This document shows positions 12,906 to 22,219 of a DNA stretch of 64,000 nucleotides, piece by piece. The notes beneath the pieces are model-generated. The model was given only the letters and a program-made list of their open reading frames with translations. It was not told the origin of the DNA and made no database searches. A program made the translations under genes and the position numbers. Each line of letters opens with the position of its first letter. Position 1 is the stretch's first letter. This stretch comes from Stromatinia cepivora. Taxonomy: Eukaryota > Ascomycota > Leotiomycetes > Helotiales > Sclerotiniaceae. The stretch spans positions 744,001-808,000 of the forward strand of contig RCTD01000028.1 of the NCBI GenBank assembly GCA_014898415.1. Reading direction: 5' to 3'.

Positions 12906-14033
12906 ATGTCGCCATCGAGCGATCCACCCAAAATTTCCATGAAGGGTTTCTCCTTGAGCGCAACATCCAAAAATGGTTCCGCGAAACCAAATGGCAGGCC
13001 ACAGCCTAAGTCAGGTTTAGGAAAGCGACCTAGAGAGTCTTTCGCGCACGACGACGAAGATTCCGAGGATTCGGATCATAGCACAAGTGCGAGAAGAGGG
13101 AAACATGAGGCTGTTACTGGGTTTGCGGATGGAGGTGTTATTAAAGAGGGTGAAGAGAAAAGAGTGACAGCTCCACTGATTATTCCGAAGCAAGAGAATA
13201 GGGATTGGAAGGGAGAGGCGAGAGACAAGAAAGGAAGTGGAGGGGCAGGAGCGTCAAGAGGGAGGAATTTGTTACCGGAGGAGGAGCAGAAAAGAAGGGC
13301 TGGGGGAGGGAAAGATGAGGGTGCGGATGTTGTTAATGGGAATGGCGCGGAGATTAAATGGGGATTAACTGTGAAGACCAAGATCAAGGAGGAATCAAAT
13401 GATGGTGGGGGGACCATTGAGCAGACGACGAAAGTGGAAGAAGTGGAAGAAAAGCCAAAGTTAAAGACAGAAGATGAACTGGCAGTTGAGGCCTTGATGG
13501 GCTTGGATTCGAAACGAAATGGACCAGATTTGATTATCCCTTCTGTGAATGGAAATGGAGATGGAAATGAATCGGCCACGGAAGAAGATGCGTATAGGAA
13601 AGCTATTGCATCAGCACCTGATGTTTCGACATTAGAAGATTACGAGGCGGTACCGGTGGAAGAATTCGGGGCGGCGCTATTACGAGGGATGGGTTGGGAT
13701 GGCAAAGAGAGAAAGGGTGGTGGAAAGGAGGTTAAGAGGAGACAGAATCTACTAGGCTTAGGAGCAAAAGAGCTAAAAGATGCAGAAGAATTAGGGGCTT
13801 GGGTGCAGAAGACTGATGCTAAAAGATTACGACCTGGAGGGTCGTCTCATTCACATAGAGGGAGTGATAGGGACAAGAAGAAAATGGGTGAATACGCTAG
13901 GGAGAGAGATGAAAGAAGTCATCGTAGAGATAGAGACGAGGGTGGAGAAAGGGAAAGGGACAGAGAACGTGATCGTGATCGTGACAGGTCATATAGGAGG
14001 GATAGGGATGATTATCGAGACCGCAGGAGATGA
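12906..14033 (+). CDS. spp2: Spp2/GPKOW-type G-patch pre-mRNA splicing factor
   Basis: Single-exon, 375 residues. The N-terminal motif MKGFSLSATSKNGSAKPNG resembles the start of fungal Spp2 proteins. A long charged linker follows. The decisive feature is the G-patch-like block near residues 246-285: YEAVPVEEFGAALLRGMGWD followed by RRQNLLGLGAKELKDAEELG. The C terminus is a dense Arg/Asp/Glu-dipeptide tail (RDRERDRDRDRSYRRDRDD). In yeast Spp2 uses the G-patch to bind and activate the DEAH helicase Prp2 before the first splicing step; that role is inferred by family. The open frame on the opposite strand (13076-13579) is a shadow of the low-complexity linker. An inverted repeat follows in the 3' flank. 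Confidence 0.85.
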   Translation: MSPSSDPPKISMKGFSLSATSKNGSAKPNGRPQPKSGLGKRPRESFAHDDEDSEDSDHSTSARRGKHEAVTGFADGGVIKEGEEKRVTAPLIIPKQENRDWKGEARDKKGSGGAGASRGRNLLPEEEQKRRAGGGKDEGADVVNGNGAEIKWGLTVKTKIKEESNDGGGTIEQTTKVEEVEEKPKLKTEDELAVEALMGLDSKRNGPDLIIPSVNGNGDGNESATEEDAYRKAIASAPDVSTLEDYEAVPVEEFGAALLRGMGWDGKERKGGGKEVKRRQNLLGLGAKELKDAEELGAWVQKTDAKRLRPGGSSHSHRGSDRDKKKMGEYARERDERSHRRDRDEGGERERDRERDRDRDRSYRRDRDDYRDRRR

Positions 14034-14096
14034 TAAATTCGTTCGGACGTAGTGCACGGAATAACGAAGATCAATACATCATCTATTAGCCTGTGG

Positions 14097-14221
14097 TACT
14101 CGTGCAGCCAGAAAGTCTGCAACACTCCACTTATATATGGGCTACTATTCTCCTTGTAGTTTACCGTCATGTGGTATGTGCTTAACAGTGGAGTGTTGCA
14201 GACTTTCTGGCTGCACGAGTA
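14097..14221. mobile_element. MITE-like perfect inverted repeat (35-bp arms)
   Basis: The arm at 14097-14131 (starting TACTCGTGCAGCCAG) is the exact inverse complement of 14187-14221 (ending CTGGCTGCACGAGTA), with a 55-nt AT-richer spacer. Both outer ends are TA. That fits a Tc1/mariner-type target duplication around a 121-bp element whose terminal repeat begins CTCGTGCAGCC. It encodes nothing. It lies ~60 nt after the spp2 stop, so it may be transcribed as a 3' UTR hairpin. Perfect arms suggest a recent insertion. No related transposase was seen in the window. Confidence 0.6.
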
Positions 14222-14882
14222 GGCGGAAAGGGAAAAAATTCGGTTTGTTCGTGGGGTAAGGCAAGGCTGTAGAACGGTTTCCGGCAGTTCCGGGCGGCGG
14301 ATTTAGGACATAACTTGATATGCTTGCTTTCTCAATGTTACATTTTACCTTCGATTGACGACAACACCCTCCTATTTGCTACACCAATGGCTCTCTTCGA
14401 GGAGGAACATGTGCCGGCCGGCATTAAGCATGCATATGCATATCAAGTAAACTAAACATATTACGACAAGGCTACCATTGGAAGAAATACCGACGGTTGA
14501 ACAAAAATGACGCAGTCAATACTAGGTAACGTCTTAAAACATATATCTAAATTCCACCAAGTAAATGACTTAAAAATCAAGGGAAACCAATCATGCCCTC
14601 CACCGAGGGAATCGAGGGAATCCTCGGAATTTCGAACATTGATGATTGAAAATTCAAGGTCCTTTAGTGGTACCTTGCATTCCCATCAGTTCATTTTCTC
14701 CACTATGATAAATCTACAAGCTCAACGGGGTGTCTCAGTTTGATTCTTAGCCACTATTGTAATACCACGTATCAACGACGAGCCATTTTCTTCAATTGTA
14801 TTGACGGCCTCGGAGTCGACGGAGAATATCATATGTGCGTTCACTCGTGTAGTAAGGTTACAAATAGCTCACTGGGTCGTTT

Positions 14883-14940
14883 CTCAATTGCTCTCACACT
14901 CAACTCAGATCCTCAATTGCTCTCACACCCAACTCAGATC
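14883..14940. repeat. 29-bp tandem duplication
   Basis: 14883-14911 and 14912-14940 are the same 29-nt sequence with one T/C difference (core CTCAATTGCTCTCACAC). It lies about 30 nt before the P450 start, so inside its promoter or 5' UTR. Confidence 0.85.
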
Positions 14941-14971
14941 CTCAAGATTCTCGTACCCTTTCTATTCCAAC

Positions 14972-17198
14972 ATGGAATACTCCACGGGCACAATCTTGGA
15001 TTATTCTACCAACTCAATAGTTGTAACTATCTTGGCTTCTTATGTCGTCTATCTCATCGTCGGCGGCATAATACAATCACATCATCATCGTATTAAAGCT
15101 AAGAAGCTCCATTGTTTAAACCCTCCCGCCTTGAAGAACAAACTTCCTTTAGGCATTGACCAGGTGACTCGATCTCTTAACTCTCTCGCGACGTTCACTT
15201 TTCCTCTCGACTGCCAAAAGAAACACGAAGAAGTCAATGCTCTCACCTATAGCAATTCAATTCTTGGCAAGGATGGCTTCTCAACTATCGACGAAAATAA
15301 CATCAAAGCCGTACTCGCAACACAATTTCGCGATTTTGATTTGGGCTCAGAGAGAATCGACAACTTGATGCCATTCATAGGCGCTGGTATCTTCGCACAA
15401 GATGGGAAATATTGGGAACGATCGAGAGCACTCATGAGACCACAATTCGCGAGGGATAATCTTAGTGATCTAGTGATGGAAGAGCGACATGTCCAGGTTT
15501 TGTTGAAGGCTATACCTGAAATAGGACAAGATGGTTGGTCAGGCGAAGTGGATATGCAACCATTACTGTTTCGATTCACATTAGACACGGCAACGGAATT
15601 TCTATTGGGCCAGAGTGTCAACAGCCAGCTTTCGGGAATAAAAGCTGCTTCTGGTATGGAGGGTAAGGAGACAGATGTAGCAGCTTTTGCGAGGGAATTC
15701 GATCGTGCTACTAAGGCCGTGGCGACAAGAGGAAGATTTGTTCCATATAGTGTGCGTATGATTCGCTTTTTGGCTTCACATTCCCCAATCTCCAAGGCGC
15801 TTTGAATGCCTCATTTTCTGTATTATTTTCACCTCCTAATGCAGCCCAAGTCATCTATCCCTTATTGTCGAAAATCCCCTGTGACAGGATGTCCAATAGT
15901 TTGGACTGCATTTCAACAATGAGAAGATTTTGATATCTGAATTCGTTTGAGGGATTCAAATGGTTGAAGGAATTGAAATGGCGAAGATTGGATCCCTCTG
16001 AAAGACTGAACTCATTCAAATAATGAAACCTCAAACATTGAAAGTTTGCATCTGGTCTGCTAATCCGGACTACTAAATATCCTGCCCTAAAATAGGCCGT
16101 TACTGACTATCCCATATTTTAGTGGCTGGTATGGCCAAAAGGATTCAGGAAGTCAATCTCGACTTGCCATGGAGTCATTGATCGGATCATTGCCGAACAT
16201 TTAGAGAAGATTAAGACTTCAGAAGAAGTCGAGAAGCCGGACCGCTACGTCTTCTTCAAAGCCTTGGCAGAGCAAACACAGGATCCGATAGAACTACGCG
16301 TACAGGTATTAAACATCCTGCTCGCGGGTCGCGATACAACTTCGTCACTTCTTGGCTTTACCATTCTCACACTTGCCCGAGACCCCGAGCGATACAAAAA
16401 ATTGCGGGAGGTTATCCTGAACGAGTTTGGAACTTTCAATGAGCCAAAGAATATCACGTTCATGAATATCAAGACCTGTAAATATCTTCAATGGGTCTTG
16501 AACGAATCCCTGAGATTGTATCCACTGGTGCCAGCGAACTTCAGAGTAGCGAACAAAGATACGACGTTACCGCGTGGTGGAGGCAAGGATGGAAAGAGTA
16601 AGATTTTTGTGAAAAAGGGGGCGTTGGTTGAGTATCATGTATTTTCTTTGCATAGGCGAGAGGATATTTGGGGCAAGGATGCGAATGAGTTTAAACCGGA
16701 GAGATGGGACGGGAAGAAGGTGGGTTGGGAATACTTGCCGGTATGTTCACTGAAGTCATTTTTCTCGCTTTATGATATATTTCTACCCTTTTTCATTTTC
16801 GTCCCTCTTTTCTATTCTACAGGCCTTCTCTTCGACTGTCAAGATTAGTTGAGACACTGAAATACTCTGTTGGAGAAGTAATCTCCTTTCCCCATTTGAA
16901 GCATCTATCCTATTACTATCAATTATTCATAGATTGAGATGCTCCATGAAGGAGTGCTTTGAAAACGTAATCACGATTACGAACTCACACTGACATGATA
17001 ACCTAGTTCAATGGCGGACCACGTATCTGCTTGGGACAACAATATGCACTTATGGAAGCAAGTTTATTTATTATTAGAATGTTGCAGAAGTTTGATCAAA
17101 TGGAGAGTGTGGATAAGGAGGATGTCACGTTTAATTTGACGTTGACCATGTGTAGTGGGATTGGGGCTAAGATTAGGTTGCATGAGGCGAAGCCTTAG
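14972..17198 (+). pseudogene. CYP52-like cytochrome P450, probably disrupted
   Basis: Three blocks together span a CYP52-family P450 (ER alkane/fatty-acid hydroxylases). Block 1 (14972-15802, 277 codons) has the membrane anchor (SIVVTILASYVVYLIVGGII) and the GIFAQDGKYWERSRALMRPQ helix-C motif, then meets TGA at 15803. Block 2 resumes at about 16165 with CHGVIDRIIAEHLEK, in another phase. It has the helix-I motif ILLAGRDTTSSLLGF, the helix-K motif ESLRLYP and FKPERWDG, and ends GWEYLP at 16740. Block 3 (17007-17198) holds the heme loop [15 protein letters not shown] with its Cys and ends with TAG. The 16741-17006 gap (266 nt) has good splice ends (GTATGT, CCTAG) and joins in frame. The 362-nt gap after block 1 has stops in every useful frame, no fitting donor after SKAL, and is not a multiple of three. 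Most likely a pseudogene; an assembly error is possible. Confidence 0.7.
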
Positions 17199-18170
17199 AG
17201 AGCATGCAATCTTATCTATTCGAAGGAAGAGATGCTGGTATTGGGGTTGGGTGATGGATTGATCGGTGGCTATAGCTGCGACATGAGTTTGTTTATCTGG
17301 ACATTTCTGTCATGAGTTAAGATTTTGGTCATCGTCATTATCATCCATCATCATCCATCATCATTATCATCATCATCATCACCACCACCACTCATAGTTT
17401 GTATACCTATTGTATTTTTAGCTCTACTAGAATGGATTCTATATTATAGCCCAATCCACCTACCTACCTTTTGATTCACAAATTTGCCATTTCAATCTCC
17501 AATTTCGAAGGTTGATAAAACTCAACGTTCGAGCGAGCGCCAGCATCAGTTAATTAGAGTAATCAATGACTTACGTTTATTTGTTATGAGAGGGAAGAAG
17601 TTTTCAATATACTACTACTGTACTGTTGTTCAACCAATGATCTTTATATATAGTTTTTGCCGCTGCGAGAATTTTCATTATTTATATGATGAGAGTCCTG
17701 GAATGATGATTCTACGCATTGTGTATTAAGCGAAATCATAGTATTTCTTCACTTTTTCAAATCCTTATTTTCTATATGAAATCTTGAAATAATTTAATAA
17801 AAACAATATTTTTTATATTTATGATTAATAGAAATTGATTGAAAATTGAATAGGTTCTCGTTGATTTTGTGTGGGAGGGGTGTTGTAGATTTGAAATTTT
17901 GAAATTTCAAATAGATGTAATTTTTAATCAAAAATTGTAAAAAATAATATAATTTGTTTTTATGATTCTATTATACTGTAACTATTATGCATTTGAATTT
18001 CAATATTATTTTTAAAAAGTTATTCAATAATAAATTTTGTCTAGGAAAATATGATTTTTGCAGGAATTCTATCACGAATTAAAATGGTGCGCGGTAAATA
18101 GATTCCAGAATTCTTACATTATCCAGAGATGATAAGTTTACCGTTTCGTCAGATGAACGTACCCCCCTTT
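17199..18170. other. AT-rich intergenic region between P450 and COQ10 3' ends
   Basis: Contains an ATC/CAT trinucleotide tract at ~17333-17394 and a strongly AT-rich stretch at 17740-18060, including the palindrome TTTGAAATTTTGAAATTTCA. It looks like decayed repeat DNA. No gene recognised. Confidence 0.5.
17333..17394. repeat. CAT-type trinucleotide microsatellite
   Basis: Imperfect run of CAT/ATC triplets with interspersed CCA, ending in CACCACCACC. No coding frame runs through it. Confidence 0.8.
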
Positions 18171-18929
18171 TTAAGCACCAAGTTTCTTCCCCGCACTAAC
18201 TGCATGACCAAATGATGTCTTACTATCAATAGTACCCGCGCCAGGCCCATCCAACAACTTTCTAGCTCTCAACTCGAACGCCTCAATCATCTTCGGCGCT
18301 ACTTGGGGTGCAACCGCTTTACTCAACGCCGTATATAATGGATTTGCGAATTGAAACTCAATGATTAAATGCACCTCCGTTTGATCCCTCGGTTCATGTT
18401 CCGTCTTATCTGTTTGTGGTTGGCCGCTTGGTGGTTGGTAGTGGAAGGGTTTGAGAGACCACCGCGTGTTGAGACTTTGAAAAATACCGTTCGCCGCAGC
18501 GGGGCTATGATAGGTTTCCGAGTGATGGACGAGTTTGGATTTCGGAATCGATGTGACGGCGTCGCCGCTGAGAGCTTCCACAATAGTGCCCGGGACGCAG
18601 AGGAGCTTGGATGTAAAGGTTTCTTCAACGCCGGCCCAGCCTACGGTGAGATTTGCTTCGGCAGGCCATTTTTTACCGTGGGAATCGGGCGCTGACCATT
18701 TTGTTATACGGGAAGAGGTGCAGTACGGAACGAAGGTGGAGTAGCTGTCGACGTCGGCGATTAGGCCGTAGAGGGAAGAGGATTTGTAGGGTAGAATTCG
18801 CTTTTCGGTCAGAATCTGCGGTTCGGTGCCGGGCAGAGTAATGAAAGTTCGTTGGGTTGAGGGGCAAAATGAACGAATGGCGGGTGTTGGACGTAGTGCG
18901 CGGAGCATGCCTCTTATTGGGGTCGACAT
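18171..18929 (-). CDS. coq10: COQ10, mitochondrial coenzyme Q-binding START-domain protein
   Basis: 252 residues in one exon. Residues 1-30 (MSTPIRGMLRALRPTPAIRS) are Arg/Ser-rich without acids, fitting a mitochondrial presequence. The START/polyketide-cyclase fold follows: KRILPYKSSSLYGLIADVDS, then YSTFVPYCTSSRITKW, LTVGWAGVEETFTSKLLCVP, and the closing EFQFANPLYTALSKAVAPQV with MIEAFELRARKL. COQ10 binds coenzyme Q on the matrix side of the inner membrane and is needed for efficient respiration. The open frame continues upstream to 19235, but that extension lacks targeting or domain character, so 18929 was taken. It diverges from the gene at 19419 across ~490 bp. Confidence 0.88.
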   Translation of the reverse strand: MSTPIRGMLRALRPTPAIRSFCPSTQRTFITLPGTEPQILTEKRILPYKSSSLYGLIADVDSYSTFVPYCTSSRITKWSAPDSHGKKWPAEANLTVGWAGVEETFTSKLLCVPGTIVEALSGDAVTSIPKSKLVHHSETYHSPAAANGIFQSLNTRWSLKPFHYQPPSGQPQTDKTEHEPRDQTEVHLIIEFQFANPLYTALSKAVAPQVAPKMIEAFELRARKLLDGPGAGTIDSKTSFGHAVSAGKKLGA

Positions 18930-19418
18930 TTTGAGATGATGGTAATTGAAATTTTGCGGGGGTAAGAGGAAAGGGGGACAAGATTGTGAGGATATAAATA
19001 AGCTGGTGATTTCAATTGAGGTTGTAAGATTCGGAACTTCATAACTAATCAATTGGCCACAAGAATTGAAGTAACTCGAAAATTTTGGAGCTGATTTAGC
19101 TCTGGTAGTACTTAGGTCGCTTTTGTTCTGATCTGAAATTATCATAGGCGTCATTGAAAAGATTCTGCCGCAATAAAATTCACCGCCTTCTGATTGTGAG
19201 ATGTTCGACATTTGGAGCAACAATAATTTATTCATTCTGTTGATTTCTTGCTTTCTTGCTTTTGAGGAGTTAACCTGGTACTAGTGATCTCACCTTGAAC
19301 AAACTTGTAAGTCTTATATTTATTTTCTTCTTCTCCTTCTCCTTCTTCTCCTTCTTCTTCCTCTTCCTCTTCCATCTTCTTTTCACTATACCTTCCTTAA
19401 TTATCGTCTTCTTGAACA
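18930..19418. other. divergent promoter region, COQ10 and 19419 gene
   Basis: Shared upstream region of two divergent genes. A pyrimidine-rich CTT/CTCC tract runs at about 19323-19380, just before the rightward ATG, and is probably its 5' UTR or core promoter. No further sites could be supported. Confidence 0.45.
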
Positions 19419-19868
19419 ATGTCTTCTTCATCTCCTCCTACTTCATACTCGCCCCATCTTCCATTGGATAATGTAACCACGGAAAGTTACAATGCTGGAT
19501 ATACTATGCTGTGCACAGATTCTGTTGTGTCGACTTACATTTCAGCACTTAATTCCTGGGCAACCTTCACTCCGGCAACATGTTCATATAATAGATCTCT
19601 TACCGTTACTACGAACCCAACTTCAACATCAGCTATCACTTCTACTGGGATCACAACTGCATCACCTCAAGAAACACCTTTAAACGATGTATCTACAGTC
19701 ACGGAATTCAGTAGCACTGCGATAACCACTACCGTTACTCGGAGTGTGAGTACAAGTTCTCAGACGAGCAATGCACCAAAAGAGGTCCTGGAATTTGGGC
19801 TATCCAGTCTATCTGGGGTGACTGGTCTGGGTTGGATACTTTACTTCAGCTACAAACTCCTTCATTGA
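19419..19868 (+). CDS. small Ser/Thr-rich hypothetical protein with C-terminal hydrophobic segment
   Basis: 149 residues, one exon, family not recognised. The first ~110 residues are rich in Ser and Thr (TSAITSTGITTASPQ, AITTTVTRSVSTSSQ), a composition often O-glycosylated in fungi. There are two Cys near residues 30-55 (MLCTDSV, PATCSYN). Residues ~125-147 (FGLSSLSGVTGLGWILYFSY) could be a single membrane anchor. There is no N-terminal signal peptide, so it could be tail-anchored or have an unannotated upstream exon. The CT-rich tract right before the ATG resembles a fungal core promoter and supports expression. Function unknown. Confidence 0.55.
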   Translation: MSSSSPPTSYSPHLPLDNVTTESYNAGYTMLCTDSVVSTYISALNSWATFTPATCSYNRSLTVTTNPTSTSAITSTGITTASPQETPLNDVSTVTEFSSTAITTTVTRSVSTSSQTSNAPKEVLEFGLSSLSGVTGLGWILYFSYKLLH

Positions 19869-20337
19869 TAAATGACAGCTGTGACAGTTTCAATTTCAGC
19901 GAAGTCAGTGAAGGGTGGATTTCATGTATTATTGGCAATGACGTCAGCCGAGTGCAAAAACAACAAATTCACTTGAAAGTCAATTTTTGAAATCTACGAT
20001 ATCGACATCAACATCAACCATCAATCAAACAACCAAAGCAGTAACAGGAGCGCATATGTCTTCATTTCACATAGCATCTCACGATATTTGAGACTCTCGT
20101 CGTACCTTCCCACCGAGTTACGGAATAATCGGAGAAGTTTCTTCCATGATGATATATTCCCTGATTGGTGCGGATAAACATGGATAAATTCATCGCGGGG
20201 TCGCTGCCAGAGTGGGGTGATGAACGAAGCACAGCTCGAAACTATACATCTCATCACTCCTTCATCCTAAATCTTCAATTCACAAAACAAGGGGCTTAAA
20301 ATTCGAAAAATTTCGGCCGCAATAATTTTCAAGCACA
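19869..20337. other. xylitol-dehydrogenase promoter region
   Basis: No gene. Contains the two CreA-type sites listed separately and AT-rich sequence up to the ATG at 20338. Confidence 0.45.
20195..20217 (+). promoter_or_regulatory. pair of candidate CreA (carbon-catabolite repressor) sites
   Basis: GCGGGG at 20195-20200 and GTGGGG at 20212-20217 both match the CreA consensus SYGGRG, 11 nt apart in the same orientation, ~120 nt before the dehydrogenase ATG. Paired sites are the arrangement usually active in Aspergillus. The motif is short and common, so this is suggestive only; the sugar-catabolic context raises its plausibility. Confidence 0.35.
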
Positions 20338-21663
20338 ATGGCAGATATATCAGGAAAAAGTGTAAGAAATACTAAGCATATCCCGCTCGTATTCTAAGAT
20401 TCTTTCTAATTTGTTGTCCTTTATAGAACAAATCTTTCGTCCTCGAAAAGCCTTTCTCGGTGAAATTTGAAGAACGTCCAGTTCCAAAGCTCGAATCTGA
20501 ACACGATGTCCTCATTGCCATAAATTATACCGGTATTTGTGGATCAGATGTTCATTACTGGGTTGAGGGAGCAATTGGTCCTTATGTTGTGAAAGATCCC
20601 ATGGTATTAGGCCATGAATCCGCAGGTACAATCGTCAGCGTAGGTTCAGCCGTCAAAACTCTTAAGGTTGGCGATCGTATAGCCCTTGAGCCCGGTTATC
20701 CATGTCGTCGTTGCCCTGCCTGTCTTTCCGGTCACTACAACCTCTGTCCGGAAATGCACTTCGCGGCCACTCCTCCAATCGACGGAACTCTTGCTGGATT
20801 TTACTCATCTCCAGCAGACTTCTGTTACAAACTTCCTGAGCACGTCTCACTCCAAGAAGGTGCTTTAATCGAGCCCCTTGCGGTAGCAGTTCACATCTGC
20901 AAACAAGCTGTTATCACTCCAGGGCAATCTGTTGTAGTGATGGGAGCAGGTCCTGTCGGCCTGCTATGTATGGCAGTAGCTCGTGCATACGGAGCATCCA
21001 CCATTGTCGCAGCTGATATCCAACCCACTCGTCTCGAATTTGCGAAATCTTTCGCCGCCACTCATACCTTCACCCCTCAGCGAGTGCCCGCCGCAGAAAA
21101 TGCATCAAATCTTAAATCAGAAGTTGGACTGCCAGAGGGTGCCGACGTTGTAATTGAGTAAGCTTAGTCCAGTCTCTAAAATCTTTTCCTTACTACCTAA
21201 TTTTATCCCCCAATGTCAACCTCGACTTTATGTTTCCATATACACTCCTTTTGCTTTCCAACATGGGTTCAATTCTTTATTTTCCTTATTTTCCTCCAAA
21301 ACCATTCATTGATAGGCATTACTAACTCTTCGATCTTACAGTGCGTCAGGAGCAGAACCCTCCATCCAAACGTCTATAAATGTCGTACGTCGCGGAGGAA
21401 CATATGTCCAAGGTGGAATGGGCAAACCAGACATCAATTTCCCAATTATGGAGTTGTGCACCAAGGAAATTACAGCCAAAGGAAGTTTTAGATATGGAAG
21501 TGGAGATTACGCTCTGGCAGTGCAATTGGTGAGCACTGGAAAGGTGGATGTGAAAAAGTTGATTACTGGAGTAGTTCAGTTTGAGGATGCAGAGGAGGCT
21601 TTCAAGAGTGTGAAAGAAGGAAAAGGCATCAAGGTCTTGATCAAGGGTCCAAATGAAAAGTAA
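20338..21663 (+). CDS. xylitol/sorbitol-type zinc dehydrogenase (MDR family)
   Basis: Three exons: 20338-20361 (eight codons), 20427-21157 and 21342-21663, in phase, giving 358 residues, the usual length. Introns are 65 and 184 nt; the second has the branch site TTACTAACTC. Catalytic-zinc ligands appear in [10 protein letters not shown] and in GHESAG; the structural-zinc cysteines in [15 protein letters not shown]; the catalytic-domain EPLAVAVH; and the Rossmann loop [18 protein letters not shown] followed by AAD, whose Asp fits NAD+ use. Family members oxidise xylitol to D-xylulose or sorbitol to fructose in the cytosol. The DVHYW and [13 protein letters not shown] stretches favour a D-xylulose reductase. 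Substrate remains inferred. It converges with the beta-mannosidase gene. Confidence 0.88.
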
Positions 21664-22219
21664 ATATTATGGACGTTGTAACGTATGGAGCAGGAGTCGG
21701 TGTTTTGGGTGATGAAGGGGCAATGATTGGCGGGTGAGGAGCTACGGGTACTCGAGATACCCGATCTGATGTACCAGAAATCATGAAAAATACGGGACCT
21801 CCTTGTTTTTAGCAAGTGTATTTATTGTATGTATGTAATCAATTGAATGAATATATGTCCTCTGTTCTCAAATGTCTTTTTCATTAGAAATTTTAAAAGG
21901 GTTGAGTTGTGTTAAAGTTAGTCAACATGGGCCGTCTACTGAGAAAGGATCGGAGTCAAACGATCCGTCAAACTGGCTTCGGTGCTCCTATTTTGTATAG
22001 AGGTATACTTGCATCATTCGCTCATTTCTCTTTCTCCAAAATATAATGAACATGGAAAGGTTAATAAATCTCCTTATTTTTCGATTAAAAAATCACCATA
22101 GCTAGCTATCATCAACGTAATCTTAACATCATAAAATCGTCATAAAATCTTTATATGATCGAGAATCCGAAGGAAAAACAGCTACAGCTACAGCTACAAC
22201 GACCTCAGGAACAACCCAT
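21664..22219. other. convergent 3' flanks of dehydrogenase and mannosidase genes
   Basis: Shared terminator region of two convergent genes. A CTACAG-type short repeat lies at 22181-22200 (GCTACAGCTACAGCTACAAC). No gene recognised. Confidence 0.5.

Larger units (their letters stand above)
14034..14971. other. spp2-P450 intergenic region
   Basis: Contains the hairpin element at 14097-14221 and a 29-bp tandem duplication at 14883-14940, both listed separately. In-frame ATG codons upstream of the P450 start (for example 14801) were not used because the translation from them has no P450 character. Confidence 0.5.

Noticed and set aside
13076..13579. 167-codon minus-strand frame inside spp2
   Set aside because: Antisense to the purine-rich low-complexity linker of Spp2, which makes long open frames on the opposite strand.
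18930..19235. N-terminal extension of COQ10 to an upstream ATG
   Set aside because: It would bury the mitochondrial presequence 102 residues into the protein; the extension has no targeting or domain character.
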